Part shown: positions 33,565-44,940 of the stretch, one piece after another
How positions within the stretch are numbered: position 1 is the first letter of the stretch
Layout of the letters: every line of letters begins with the position of its first letter
DNA from: Buddleja alternifolia
Taxonomy: Eukaryota; Streptophyta; Magnoliopsida; Lamiales; Scrophulariaceae
NCBI GenBank assembly: GCA_019426215.1
Contig: CM033408.1
Coordinates: forward strand, 27,135,953-27,199,952
Direction: 5' to 3'
Length of the DNA stretch: 64,000 nt
Position numbers and translations under genes: made by a program
The notes under the pieces: model-generated
Databases searched by the model: none
Told to the model about the DNA's origin: nothing
Seen by the model: only the letters and a program-made list of their open reading frames with translations

Positions 33565-35207
33565 GGACCCCCATCAGGTAGACAATTACATATGTGCTCT
33601 AAAAGCACTTGAGCACCAAATTCATCCTACTGCTCATTTTGAATCCAAATGTTATCCCATATCCAGATGCTAGAGAAAAATATCCTAGTCAGTTTCACAA
33701 GATTTCTGGCGCTAATGCAAGTCAACTTTGATCTTTCCAAGTAAAGAGCACCCAACCACACGTAAAGGTTTGCTACCCTCGTCAAATCTATGTTGAATGA
33801 AGAGTGAATACATTAAAAGTTCCTCATTTCGAACGCAATTGAGTAATCCCAACAAGAATTTTGCAATGGAACTTGATCATAACCTCAAACTTTACAAACC
33901 AACAAAAATACAAAGTAAAATTTGGCAAGCCGATTAAAAAACATCACACACATGTTATTCTGCATGCACTACAAAAGAACACCAAATCAAGCTAACAAAT
34001 CCTCCACCTCATGACACCGACTGCCTACAAAAATAAAAATGCAGCGCAACCCAGTAATTTAGTGAAAAGTGAAATTCCCCAGCTACCCAAAGATGCAGTC
34101 AAAATCACATCCAATGTAAATTTTAATATTATTAAATTAAAGCACACTAAAGCACCAGACCTTGAACTCATTAATGCACACAAACAAGAATCAAGAATTG
34201 CAACCACAGACCAAATTCAAGAATTGTCGCAACAGAAATAACTTTCATGATAAAGCACTGAATGACGCGAATTTTAAAGAAAAGGAAAGTAAGGAGATGC
34301 AAACCCACCACGAATTCTCCTTAGACAAGGAATTCAAAATACGGGAGGAGTAGATTGCACGAGAAAATTGCAACAATGGATGGATAGTCTGATCTATATA
34401 GGGTAGAACCATTACCGGAAAAAGAACGGAATATAGCCGATGGACAACCGGCACAGTAGGTAAAGCACAAGTCACACGCGGCAACACAGCGGACAAAGGT
34501 CCGCCGGAGCGGCGAACGACGATGCATAGTTTCCATTTTCAAGCCACACGTGGCAGGTGCTCCGGCGACGCGTGGCAGGGGAGCAACCGCTCCGAGCAAT
34601 CATAGGGGACAGGCGTGTTTGGAAGGGGAGATCCAAGACGACGTCGTTTTGTGGGATTAGCAGGAAAAAAAAAATTGCACAACAAAAGTGAAACGACGTC
34701 GTTTTGATGGTAAGTGGAGATTAAAAAAATAAAATTAATATCGACCAAAAGAAATCCTTGAATTCATTTTCTCCTATCGAATCCCGGAAAAAGCTATGGT
34801 ATATATATATATATATATTCATTTTCTCCTATCCAATCCCGAAAAAAGTTATGGATCATTATTATTCTATTTATAAGGCAGAAAATCAAAAACTAAATTT
34901 GATACGCTGATCAAAAACTAAATTATATTTAGCCATGGTCTTCTACTCCGCTTTTCCCGCTGATTCTCATTTCTTCAGATTCGTGGTTGATTCGCCACTA
35001 CACGTTTCTAAACTCCATGGAAGAGTGTGTTCAGCTGAATCAAATTCCTAAATATTGTGATTTCTCAATAAATCATACTTGATTTCTTCCAAGATTTTGA
35101 TATAAGAAGTATGTCAACAATATCTTTCCAATGGTGAATTTAATCAGCCAGCCGAAACCAAGAAGAAAAGGAAATAAAGAAATTTTGAATCAATCTTTTG
35201 TTGTGAT
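33565..35207. other. Spacer 5' of the EDR2-like remnant, with a short duplication
   Basis: No gene recognised. The segment 34440-34620 is unusually GC-rich (GCCGGAGCGGCGAACGACG) and gives overlapping minus-strand ORFs with no domain. It could be the former promoter or 5' region of the EDR2-like gene, but no exon is readable. Near 34625-34705 the hexamer-like ACGACGTCGTTTTG occurs twice, 60 bp apart. At about 34758-34855 a ~45-bp unit around TTCATTTTCTCCTATC is repeated with a (TA)n run between copies. Confidence 0.45.
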
Positions 35208-35600
35208 ATGTGTTAAAATTCTAGGCCCAAAATTATGCAGCAAGCCCATTATCAAAAGGGTCCGTTCTGAAAAGGACGAAACCCTCAAAATTGGCCTGCA
35301 GCTACATGCGTTGAGCACGCTTCGACGAAAGATCGCCAGGGGTGCGGGGGCTTGCCCCTGTGGTACGGTACACATGTATTTTAGGGAAAAATTAGGGGCT
35401 AGGTTTTAGTTCAAGACTTTTGACATTCATTGTAATTTGTACCTCTTTTATCAATAGTAAAATACTCTCTTCTCTCTCGTGGATGTAAGCAATTACCGAA
35501 CCACGTAAATTTTGTGTTTTTAATCTTTATGCTCTTATTTCGTGAATTGTCATAAAATCTTCAAAATATTCTCGCGGTGATTACACGACGGAGTTTTGCT
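35208..35600 (+). repeat. LTR-like fragment, probable solo or truncated copia LTR
   Basis: The segment starts about TGTGTTAAAATTCTAGGCCC. It contains the GC-rich motif GGTGCGGGGGCTTGCCCC followed by GGTACGGTACAC. It ends in a typical copia R/U5-like stretch: CTCTCTCGTGGATGTAAGC, then ACCGAACCACGTAAATTTTG. That 'gtggatgta...ccgaaccacgt' pattern is widely seen in plant copia LTRs. No partner LTR, primer site or purine tract is evident here and the ends are uncertain. The 92-aa ORF at 35131-35409 is a shadow. Confidence 0.45.
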
Positions 35601-37589
35601 TTGGGAAGCAAAAATGATTTCGTTTCTCTTCTCGGTGTAGCTTTGACAGCATGATTGTTATGAAAATCAATGTTGCTGTAATCTCGAGTAGCAGAAATTT
35701 TAGGCCGAGGATGGAAATTTCCTAACAAAGAATTAATAGTAACTATAAAGAGGCATGAGACCCCGCATCTCTTCAGAGCATAAGAAAAGATCTACTTTCT
35801 CCTTTACCTTGCAACTCATCAATTTAAAAAAGTCCCCCTTTTCCCTTTTTCATGCAAATAGCAGAAAGTAACCCTTTTTGTATTATTTTTTTTACATGGT
35901 AAACTTTGTGCTTATCATAATCCCACACACCACACGTCTGATGAAAAACACAGGAAAATTCTTTACTACTGCTGCTAGGCGATTTGGTGGAACTAATGCA
36001 CGAACCACTCCTTCCTTTTCATGCACCATTGCTTCGATAGATCGATCAAGACAAGATGTTTTGTTCTTCAATTTTCTGAAATTCATTCATTCATTCATTT
36101 TTATTTTTTTGTGTGTGTGTTTTTTCTTAAAGAACAAACTTGATCAGTGTATACTTCTTGTGGTAGGTTTAATTTTCACCATGATGGCTGACACGCGAAA
36201 GGGAAGCTAGATGGGGCGATGATATATTCAACTCATGGACAAAGGCGTCATTTTCACCATTCTTTCTACAGAGGCGCTTTCGATGATCATTAACGACGAG
36301 AGGCCAACAATGGAGAGAGATATGATCCTTGACGACGAGAGGCAACCAATGGAAAAAGATGAAATCCTAACTTTTGATGCTCTCCTTGTTGGTCAATGTG
36401 CGAAGAGATGGCCTAACTTGACGAATTCTGTTCATACTATGGTGTGGTCCAAGGAGATCGGTGTGAGCAAATCATCCAAAGCGTGGCCTCCTTCTATGCC
36501 CCCAAGTGCGAAAAGATCCGTGGTACCAAGCGGCATGAAATGAGGAATCTACATGACAGAGATCTACACAGTTAATTCCCATGTGCGCCACACAACTCTT
36601 CTTGTCGGATGCCATGTCTAGGGCGGTGAAGCCACCGAAGCAAGCAGGAGTAAGAATAGTTTTGTTTTATCACCCAGAGGGAAGTGGCGGTATAGATCAT
36701 CATTGGAAGAGGCATAAGAGGGGATCTACACCTTCGACGCCAACCAATATCAACGATGATTTCCATTACATTGATGGGTATCGGCATGGATGAATGACGT
36801 GCTCAGTCGACGCAAAAACAAGATATAGACGACAAAGATGTACGTTTCACTATTCACATATGGCTGGAGCTCCAATATTCTCCAAGACTTTTTCGAGGTG
36901 GGGTGCCACAATGCCAATTTCTGTCAGCGCAACTATTTCAATGGACACCAAGGAAACATTTAAAAGACATCAATAATCTCGAGTGTCGATTGCCATAATG
37001 GTGAGATTTTACTCTAAGAATGTAGCGAAATTCCAGCAGCATCTCCCATGCAAAAAGAAGAAGGTTGTTGAATCTAGATTCCCTAGGCGACTTTGGCGTA
37101 AATGAAGGGTGATAAAACAAGGAGGAAGCATCATCCTTAGAGCTTGGCGTCGAAAGGAGTTTCGGAGAGGAAACACACTTGGTGGCATAGTCCTGCTTGT
37201 CAACTTTGTGCATATGTTCTCCCCATCAAAGATGTCAACTTTATCGAGCATTCACGAGTGTTTGAAAGTTTAATTTGGCGTTCTCGTCTGAGCAAGCATT
37301 GTGAAGGCCTCTAAAATTCTCCAAAACCATCTCGTAGCTCTTGATAATACTCCTCTATTGATGATGAAGTGGTGTAACTTTGAAGATTTCAATACTCTTA
37401 GAAGGTGCCAAAGAGGAGACAGATGCCCCCATATCACGAACGACGTCAATTTCGAAGTTCATATAACATCATCAATCCATGTGGAAAATGCCAATTCACT
37501 TTGTACTCATGACTGAACTTAGAGGCGTGTCTAAGATGCCTATGTACCCTTTGAAGGGATCAAGTCATAACGTAGTTTAAACAGATTTC
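35601..37589. other. Unassigned sequence between LTR-like fragment and minisatellite
   Basis: Several ORFs of 60-110 codons, none with a recognised domain. The plus-strand ORF 36235-36543 (102 codons) has an internal duplication: NDERPTMERDMIL followed by DDERQPMEKDEIL (36292-36369, 39 bases each). The composition is less AT-rich than the surroundings. It may be part of the degraded gypsy element whose gag and LTR lie to the right, but no protease, RT or integrase motif was found. (CATT)n occurs at about 36083-36100. Confidence 0.35.
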
Positions 37590-38005
37590 ATTTTGAGGGG
37601 GTGCCGTACACATTTTATACTCATGCGAGCCAGGAGTAACGTACAATTTAGACTCATATGTCAAGGAGTGTTCTTGAGTTAATTTGATTTGTGACGATTT
37701 ATACTTTGTTAAGAGTCTTCGATTTGAATCTGATCTTTTAACAGTTTATACTCATATCAAATGAGTGCTTGATTTAAATTTTCAAACAGATTATACTCGT
37801 ATCAAGGATTATTTGCTTTCATTTGCGATTTGTAGACATTTTATACTCGTATCAAGGAGAACTTGCTTTCATTTAAGATTTGTAGACATTTTATACTCGT
37901 ATCAAGGAGAACTTGATTTGCATTTGGATTTGCATATAGTTTATACTCGTATTAGGGAGTATTGCTGACAGTTTAAGCTCGTATCAGGGAGCGTGGTTGA
38001 TCGTT
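37590..38005. repeat. Degenerate ~50-bp minisatellite
   Basis: About eight diverged copies of a unit around TTTATACTCGTATCAAGGAG, followed by a variable part like CTTGATTTGCATTTGGATTTG. The best-preserved copies are between 37785 and 37960 (two units nearly identical, spacing ~54 bp). The array lies immediately 3' (in gypsy orientation) of the gag fragment 38009-39295, so it is probably internal to that element. Confidence 0.75.
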
Positions 38006-38008
38006 TCA

Positions 38009-39295
38009 TTAAGGAGCACCATCCTCCTCAAGCAAGATTTTTCCTTGGCAGGCCAACTGCATGACTTTGTCTTTGGATATGAAGCAGTCTTGAATCGGAT
38101 AGCCAACCAAGCGATGATACTTGTAATACTTCGAGTGATCATCTCGTCCAGCTTCTTCTAGTCGTTTCATCTTAGGCAAATCTATAAGACTTGCGTTGAG
38201 TAGATCGTCAAACATCCCGAGGACATCGGAGTCGACAAATGGATACTGCTTTGATTGCATCTCTTTGAGGGTTAACTTCTTTGGTCATTTATCAACACCT
38301 TTGTCATGACGTTTGATGGATGTGATGCTTACTGCCATTGCCTCATCATTTGATGCCTTTGGGAAATGCTTACCCTCGCTGCCGACTTCCCGCTTCCACA
38401 ACTGTACGACATGTGGCCCATCAACTCCACTTGATGACATGCTCCACTCCATATCATGCGCTCGAGTGGCCAATTCTTCGAACGTCTTAGGTTGAATTCC
38501 TTGAAGGATATAGCGAAGACCCCAATGCATTCCTTCGATGCACATCTCTATAGCCAAAGGCTCCGATAGACGATCTTTTCAGTTAAGGCTCAAGTTCCTC
38601 CGTTGATTGATGTAGTTAATGACGAGTTCAACTTTCCATTGGCGAGAGTTAGTGAGCTCCACCATGCTGACCATCCTCTAAGTGCTATAAAATCGATTAA
38701 GGAACTCACGTTCCAACTAGCCTCAATTGTTAATTGAGCTAGCCTCCAAGTCGGTGTACCAATCAAATGCATGGCCCTTCAATGATCAGATAAATTGTTT
38801 GACCAGGTGATCGCCATAACTTCCAGCGTCATTGCACGTCTCGACAAAATGAGTCACGTGTTGCTTTGGATTGCCTTGGCCTTCGAATTATTGGAATTTC
38901 GGAGGTTGGTAGCCAATGTGCATCTTCATATCATCGATTCTTCGAGTGTATGGCTTAGAATATGTCAAAGATATCTTGGAACTTCCATCGATCTTCTCTT
39001 TAATAGCTCCCATGATGAACTCCCTCAATTGGACAATGGGGATCAATCCATCAGACGACACTAGAAGCTCTTTAGTTGAATACTTCTCATTTTCAGTTGG
39101 TTGCTGCTTCTTGGATGTCTCAGCTTTGTCATGAGCCTCAAGATGTTTTCTTGTCATGTGGTTAGTGTCAGTACCATCCACCTTGTTGACAAGCTTTGCG
39201 ATTTGAGAGTCTTGCTCTTGCAAATGTTCAGTGAGTCCCTCAACGACTTTTGTCAAGTTTGCAATTCACTCTTCTAGAGTTGTAGCATTCTCCAT
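38009..39295 (-). pseudogene. Ty3/gypsy gag fragment (Retrotrans_gag type), many stops
   Basis: Minus strand, from ATG 39295-39293 (MENATTLEE). TGA follows at 39268-39266. The next frame (39256-38888) has a coiled-coil-like start (LTEHLQEQDSQIAKLVNKVD) and ends GYQPPKFQ, where TAA breaks it. Then come, with further stops, the gag core (NPKQHVTHFVETCNDAGSYG, AFDWYTDLEA, EREFLNRFYST) and, at 38557-38285, [20 protein letters not shown]. The last piece (38260-38009) includes CFISKDKVMQLACQGKI. These are hallmarks of plant Ty3/gypsy gag-like proteins. Protease, RT and integrase are absent from the expected position, so the element is truncated. Several stops fall at CGA or CAA codons, as expected from C-to-T decay. 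Confidence 0.88.
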
Positions 39296-39354
39296 GATAG
39301 ATGTTATGTAATGCTTCAACTTTCGATGGAAGAAAGAGATGAGAGGTAGAGATC

Positions 39355-39372
39355 GTCCCACTGGGCATGCCA
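39355..39372 (-). other. Primer-site region of the gypsy fragment
   Basis: Read on the minus strand, TGGCATGCCCAGTGGGAC lies about five bases after the LTR end at 39378. It is the standard position and general form of a gypsy primer site/leader in plants (TGGC...CCAGTGGGAC). The exact tRNA was not determined. Confidence 0.65.
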
Positions 39373-39377
39373 AAATT

Positions 39378-40273
39378 TGTAAACAACAAATTTTAAGTCT
39401 GTAATTTATTAACAAGCGAGAAAAATGTTGTACAGAGTAATATTATTGAATCAAAACAATATAATGGATACAAATCTCTAATTTCTTCCTCTGATTCTTC
39501 ACTTCAATAACTTGATCTTCCGGATTTGAAATCTTGAAGGGGTATCTTCTAATAACATTTATTTCGAGGACTTCGTACCTTATTTCGAATCAAACGTTAT
39601 GATTTGATGAAGATTGATGGTGGATTCGACGCTTCGATCTCCTTTGGAATTGACTTGAATTTCTATAACGTTAAGTCGTGAGTTTAACACCTTAATCACG
39701 AATCAAACGCTAAGACTTGATGGATTTCGCCACAAACGTCTTGAATTTCGCCTAGAACGCCGTAGATTCTTCGAACTTGATGAACTTGAGTTAAGAGAAT
39801 TTTTTAGGACTTCTCCAGTGCTACTCTTGCTCAAATGTGCTTGTGAATTGGTGAATGAATCCTCAAATTCGAACCCCTATTTATAGTTGTAGGGGTGGAA
39901 GACTTTCCATAATCACCATGATTTGATTGGCAATCACCACCATATTTAAGAGCTTGATTTGATTTAATTATGATTAAATTACCATAATAATTTGATTTGA
40001 TGGAAATTTATCATATTTACTAAAAGAAGATGGCAACCATCATCTTAATTTGCAAGACATGATTTAATATTGCCAAATTTATGCTTCTCTTGACACATGG
40101 CACCTCATGATTGGCCAATAGAATATAAATATAAATATCATTTATTCAATTATTTAATTTTAGGGAAAAATTTATTAAATCCCTTAAATATAGATAAAAG
40201 AATTTATCTGATATTTAATATATTAATTTATATGTGTCGTCATTTGATTGGCTGCAAATTATAATTTTCTACA
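39378..40273 (-). repeat. 5' LTR of the Ty3/gypsy fragment
   Basis: About 896 bp. On the minus strand it begins TGTAGAAAATTATAATTTGC (from 40273) and ends GTTGTTTACA (39378), i.e. TG...CA. On the minus strand a TATA box, TATAAATA, corresponds to 39886-39879, followed by the leader and the primer-site region. No 3' LTR was found to the left, so the element is a 5' fragment or was rearranged. Confidence 0.75.
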
Positions 40274-41684
40274 CCCCTCACTTTGTGAAAATTATTAACA
40301 TATGTACTCCCTCAAGGAATCCTTTGTAAAGAATAGAATTGTGAAATTTTTTAAATATACAGGGTATAATTGTAAGAAATGACTTAATATGAAAAGAATT
40401 TTATGTAATTTCTAAAAAATGGGGGGCTTTCGATAGTTACGAGTCTGTGTGTACTTTCGCCAGACCAAAATTTTAAGGAGCAGTTTGGCATAACTATTCA
40501 ATTTTGATGGAAGAAAATGTAGGAAATTAAAAAACATTACGCTCAAAAAATTACAACAAATATTTCAAAATGAGGTTGCTTTTAGACTAAAATTTATTAT
40601 TACATTTAGGTTTGAAACATGAACTAAGAAGAATTTATTATTACATTTAGGGCTGAAAACAAATCAGTTCCCGGGCCTCATATTGATTTTTAAGAGCTCA
40701 GAGCTTAATTTGATTAGCATAAAAAATAAAAAAATAGCTTGAATACATTTTTTATATTTAGTAAGATCTGCAACTCCGATTCGAGTTTGACTAAATTAGT
40801 TTAAAATATGTAAATTTGTTTAGCTCATTCCAATTCACTTACACCCCTAGTACTATTAGGCTTGAATTTGGACAAATCGAGTATAAGCTAGAATTTTTCG
40901 TTGCTTAGTGCAATTTCTTTTGAGTGAATTCATTGTTTATTGATACATCATAAATGGCTACGCGTTTGTGGAATAGAACCCCAGTCCAGATCTTTTATTG
41001 CAAACGATATTGTAATCTCCTATTGCACTTCACATATGAATGACAAGTATATAAATTTTTTCCTTAAATATAAATTTAATGTGGATTATATACACTTGTC
41101 GGGCATGTATGATATGCAATACAATTTTGCAATAGAAGATCTCGTTTGGTTGAACCTCATACTTTTTATACATCATAAATACTATGGTTTTTCATCTCCC
41201 ATTGATTTAGAAATTAGAAAGTCTTGATTTAGTAAATACATTAATTACAAATAATTCCTTGCCGAAATTATGAAAGGTGAAAAAATGGTGGTATGTTCAT
41301 TGTGATATATAACATTAATCTTTAATATATTAGGTTTCAGGTTCGTCGATAGAGTTGAGCTTTCTTGGTCAATAATTTTACTTATAAAAATCATAATTAC
41401 AAGGATAATTACATTGCACACCTAACATTGAGTAGTTACCACGACCCCTAAAATTTTGTAAATTACCAAGAAATCAAATTCTGACAACTTCAAAAATAGG
41501 ATAACATTTTAATTTGCATTTACTACCATCATGTGAAATCATAACATGATTTTGTTGACAAATGAGGTTATGATAATTTCTCGAATCTTGAGGTATTTTC
41601 CATTGTTAGGAGGGTCTCAGTGTTCTAATTTAAATGTGTAGTTGAAGTAAAAATGGGAATAATAATAAATAATGGCTCCACCTA
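40274..41684. other. Upstream block of F-box unit B
   Basis: From about 40853 this parallels 1800-3150 upstream of gene A with scattered substitutions and one large length difference. About 700 bases of AT-rich sequence present upstream of A (about 2400-3100) are absent here. No gene; the ORF 40940-41227 has no recognisable domain. Confidence 0.6.
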
Positions 41685-41695
41685 AGGGTATCACC

Positions 41696-43271
41696 TATGA
41701 TGCACGAATACTCCTAAAATTCAAAAAATGCAGTGTTACCCGTGGGATACGGATACGCATGGATACGGATCGGATACGTATCCGATACACAAGTGGCGTG
41801 TCTACCAATAAAATACAAAGAAAATAAAGGGATACAGTGTCAAGACACAGCACTACAAGCAGAAAGGCAGCAGAAAGGACATGCTTTATTTTTTCTATTT
41901 GTGTCCACTAATATTTATATAATATTTCTATTTGTGTAACGGCAGCATGTCCACTAATATTTATATAATATTTCTATTTGTGTAACTTTTAAATTTTTCT
42001 TATGTTTAAATGTTTATGTATATATATATATATATATTATTAATTATTATATATAGCCGTAAACTTACTGTGTCGGTATTAGGGGTGGGCATTCGGTTCG
42101 GGTTGTCGGGTTCGGGTTTTTCGGGTTTCGGTTATATAATCTTACCACCCGAAACCGAACCGATATACTCGGGTACCCGAAAATTCGGGTATTTCGGGTT
42201 CGGTTACCCGATCGGGTTCGGATTCGGGTTTCCTCATAATTAAAAAAATTAGACACAGCTTTTTGGGCCTCAAAACGTAGGCCCAATTCTGATTTTCATT
42301 CAAAAAATAAACTTTTGATTTTTGGACTTTAAATTTTGGACTGGAGTGAGGTATTTGGGCCACCAAAAAGAAGGCCCAACTCTTTCTTACATAAATTAGA
42401 GTATTAGACATTATCATAGAAAACAAGTTTAAAATACAATCTTTAATATCATTTCAATAAATGGATTGCACAAATGCAATAAACCAAGAACATCATTAAT
42501 CAAGACTAAAATCATATAATGTTACACCACTACTTAAACAAATCATCAACATGTCATAATAATTAACTTTTTTCTCTAAAATCAAAATGGGTAATTTTAT
42601 TTTTTACCTTAAAAGAAATATGTATAAACTATAGAGCCAATAGCCGATGATGATGGTGGCAAACGGAAGTGGGTAAAAATGGCGACGACCGGCGGCAATG
42701 AGCGACAATGGAACTTGGAGTTGGAGGCGTGCGTGAGGTGAGGTTGTGAGCCTGTGAGTGTGAGGGTGAGGCAGAGGCAGGCAATTCCAATTTCCATTCA
42801 TGTGTAAAGTTGTAGCAAGGGTTTTTAACTTTACAAAATATAATATATATTTTTATTGTATAATATTAATTTGTATTAGTGTTTAGTTGAGTCATAACCC
42901 ACCACCCACCACATTTGACTCTTGCTTTTGTCCTACTACCAATTCCAACCGAATAGAATTGTATATTAATATTTTTTTATTATTTAATTTTTTAAAAATT
43001 AAATCGGGTAATTCGGGTACCCGAATTACCCGATCAAAATTAAACCCCTACCCGATACCGAACCCGAACAGTGGTATTCGAGTTCGGTTTATACCCGAAC
43101 CCGATTTGTAACCGAATTACCCGAACCGAATTACCCGAACCGAATTACCCGAATCCGATCGGGTCGGTTTGGGATCCGAATTACCCGAACCGAATGTCCA
43201 CCCCTAGTCGGTATCTTAAAATTTTTGAAAATTCACGCCGTTGTGTCCGTATTCCCGTATCAGTATAACTT
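41696..43271. mobile_element. Insertion in unit B: outer TIR-like element containing a nested hAT element
   Basis: Unit A reads straight through GGGTATCACCCGCACGCC. Unit B is interrupted here by ~1.58 kb, flanked by AGGGTATCACC (41685-41695) and AGGGTATCTCC (43272-43282), an 11-bp direct repeat with one mismatch. Removing the nested hAT (42080-43206) leaves an outer element of ~440 bp. It begins TATGATGCACG and shortly contains GTGGGATACGGATACGCATG; it ends with CGTATTCCCGTATCAGTATA, a weak inverse match. A ~50-bp unit with CCACTAATATTTATATAATA is tandemly duplicated inside at about 41890-41985. A 9-11-bp target repeat suggests a Mutator-like MITE, but this is tentative. Confidence 0.6.
42080..43206. 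mobile_element. Non-autonomous hAT element, 1127 bp, with perfect 8-bp target repeat
   Basis: The ends are TAGGGGTGGGCATTCGGTTC and GAACCGAATGTCCACCCCTA, near-perfect inverted repeats. The target repeat GTCGGTAT is at 42072-42079 and 43207-43214. Subterminal regions are packed with short repeats of TTCGGGT / ACCCGAA in opposite orientations at the two ends, a hallmark of this hAT-type family in plants, where they may bind transposase. The middle (about 42240-43010) has no transposase ORF. The small ORFs are shadows of the repeats. Confidence 0.9.
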
Positions 43272-43389
43272 AGGGTATCTCCGGCACGCCACGTAACACT
43301 CCTGCATATAGCTGCACCACTTCAAGTTCCACGCAAACAAAAGTTTTATCGAATATCATGTTTTTACAAAAACAGCTAAAAACCCTCTG

Positions 43390-43633
43390 GTAAAAAAACA
43401 ATGGAGGAACCCACTAAAGACTGGATGTAGGAGAAAATACGCAGATCAGGCGCTGTATATATAGGTACAATCTCTTGTAATTTTCCCTCTTCTTTATTGT
43501 AATCTTGTTGTGTAGACTACTCGGATTAGTGCCCACCAAGTGTTTGTTGATTTGACTCAGCTTATGTGAAGATTTTGTATATGATTTTGACTCTATATAA
43601 CTCCTACCAGCTTTATAACTCCTAATAGGTTAA
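43390..43633 (+). promoter_or_regulatory. Promoter and leader of F-box copy B
   Basis: Same block as upstream of A (AATACGCAGATCAGGCGCTG) with TATATATA at 43456-43463 and the shared leader with TTAGTGCCCACCAAGTG. It is nearly identical to copy A, so B may still be transcribed. Confidence 0.6.
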
Positions 43634-44940
43634 ATGGAGATAGATAGAGATGAAATGGTTCTGAAGGGAATGTGGTGAAATCTGTGAAACTCAAAACTGT
43701 TGGTGGGATTAAGCTTGGTGATATCCCTGAGTGGCTTTTAGTTGAGGTGCTCATTAGGATGCCGGTAAAGCTCGTATTTAGGTCTAAACTTGTTTCCAAG
43801 AAATGGCTCTCTCTCATTTCAGACCCTTATTTCATGCGAATGTATGTTTCTCGAGCCTCAATCTCGCCACAATTGCAACCTTGGACTTTTATTTACCATG
43901 TTATGCAAGTCGAAGATTCTCTAGGTTTGGATGATCCCGAGCAGAATTTGATAGTGGATATACATTCTACTGATTTCAAACATCCGAGTTTGTATGAGCT
44001 TCCTTGCCCCTATACTGAGCAGGATCCACAATGGATGACATATAGAATTTTTGGAGTAAGCAACGGGTTGGTGCTATATGGTCCACGTGATCTTATGAGT
44101 ATGTTTACCTATGAATTACGCATATGCAATCCTACCACTAGGCAATGGATTAGGCTTCCTCTACATGGTCGCGGCTTCAAGGATCTGAGCATGAGTTTTC
44201 TCACTAGTGTTGAAAATGGCGTTCTTGCAAGTTACAGAGTAGTATGCCTTGACGTGTCTTCAGAAGAAAGAAATATGATTAGATCCGTAATATTTATTTC
44301 TGAAACTGGTGAGTGGAAGGAAAATACGGTGTATATCGACCAGAAAGTTCTATTTGATGGGGCTAGAACGCCTACTTCTCTTAAAGGAATTTTGCACTGG
44401 ATAACAGTCAAACATGGAATCGTTGCATATGACCCCTACAAGAAGCCTGACTACTTGCGCATTATTGCGTTGCCTGGTGATAAAGATAGAAGACGTAAAT
44501 ATGTCCCTAACTTTTGTGATGCATATCTAGAACGGTTGAGATATTTTGAAATTCTTGGTGAGCCTACACTTCCAAATGGGTTTTCTAGTTTCGGTATTTG
44601 GATACTAAATGATTACAGTAGTGGAGATTGGCGTTTGCAGCACAGGATTAGTTGTTTCGACATCCTATATGATAACGTTCTTACCGGACGAAGATTGTCT
44701 CTACTACCAATGTCTTTCCATCCATTTGATTCAGACATTGTGTATTTCGGATATGACAACATCATGGTCTCGTACAACATCAACACCCGAAAATTGGAAG
44801 CTCATGGTGTTCCACCTGATTTTGAGTATTCTGGTGAGGAGCTCTTAGAGTGGCCTAGTTGGTGGTCGTTTTTTTTGCTTGTGGTTCCATGGTGGCCTAT
44901 ATATATTCCCTCGCCCTCTCTTGGAGTCGTGAAGGATTAA
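43634..44940 (+). pseudogene. F-box/FBA-domain gene, copy B; 1-bp deletion near the start codon
   Basis: About 97-98% like copy A in DNA, with roughly 15 amino-acid differences. The family ATG is at 43634, but one G is missing at 43656-43658 (GGTT instead of GGGTT), which stops translation after about a dozen codons. The frame from 43672 to the TAA at 44938-44940 is fully open. It contains the F-box (IPEWLLVEVLIRMPVKLVFR), the FBA region (CNPTTRQWIRLP, FHPFDSDIVYFGYD) and the normal family end (WWPIYIPSPSLGVVKD). The first in-frame ATG downstream (in IRMPVK, at about 43759) would lose half of the F-box. So B is a pseudogene at its start while its C-terminus is intact, the mirror image of A. 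A sequencing error in the G-run is the alternative. Confidence 0.85.

Noticed and set aside
34245..34748. Overlapping GC-rich minus-strand ORFs as the first exon of the EDR2-like gene
   Set aside because: No recognisable domain or N-terminal motif, three frames open at once, and no splice continuity to the readable exons; kept as spacer.
36235..36543. 102-codon ORF with an internal 13-residue repeat as a gene
   Set aside because: No family recognised, no promoter, and surroundings look like degraded repeat; left as unassigned.
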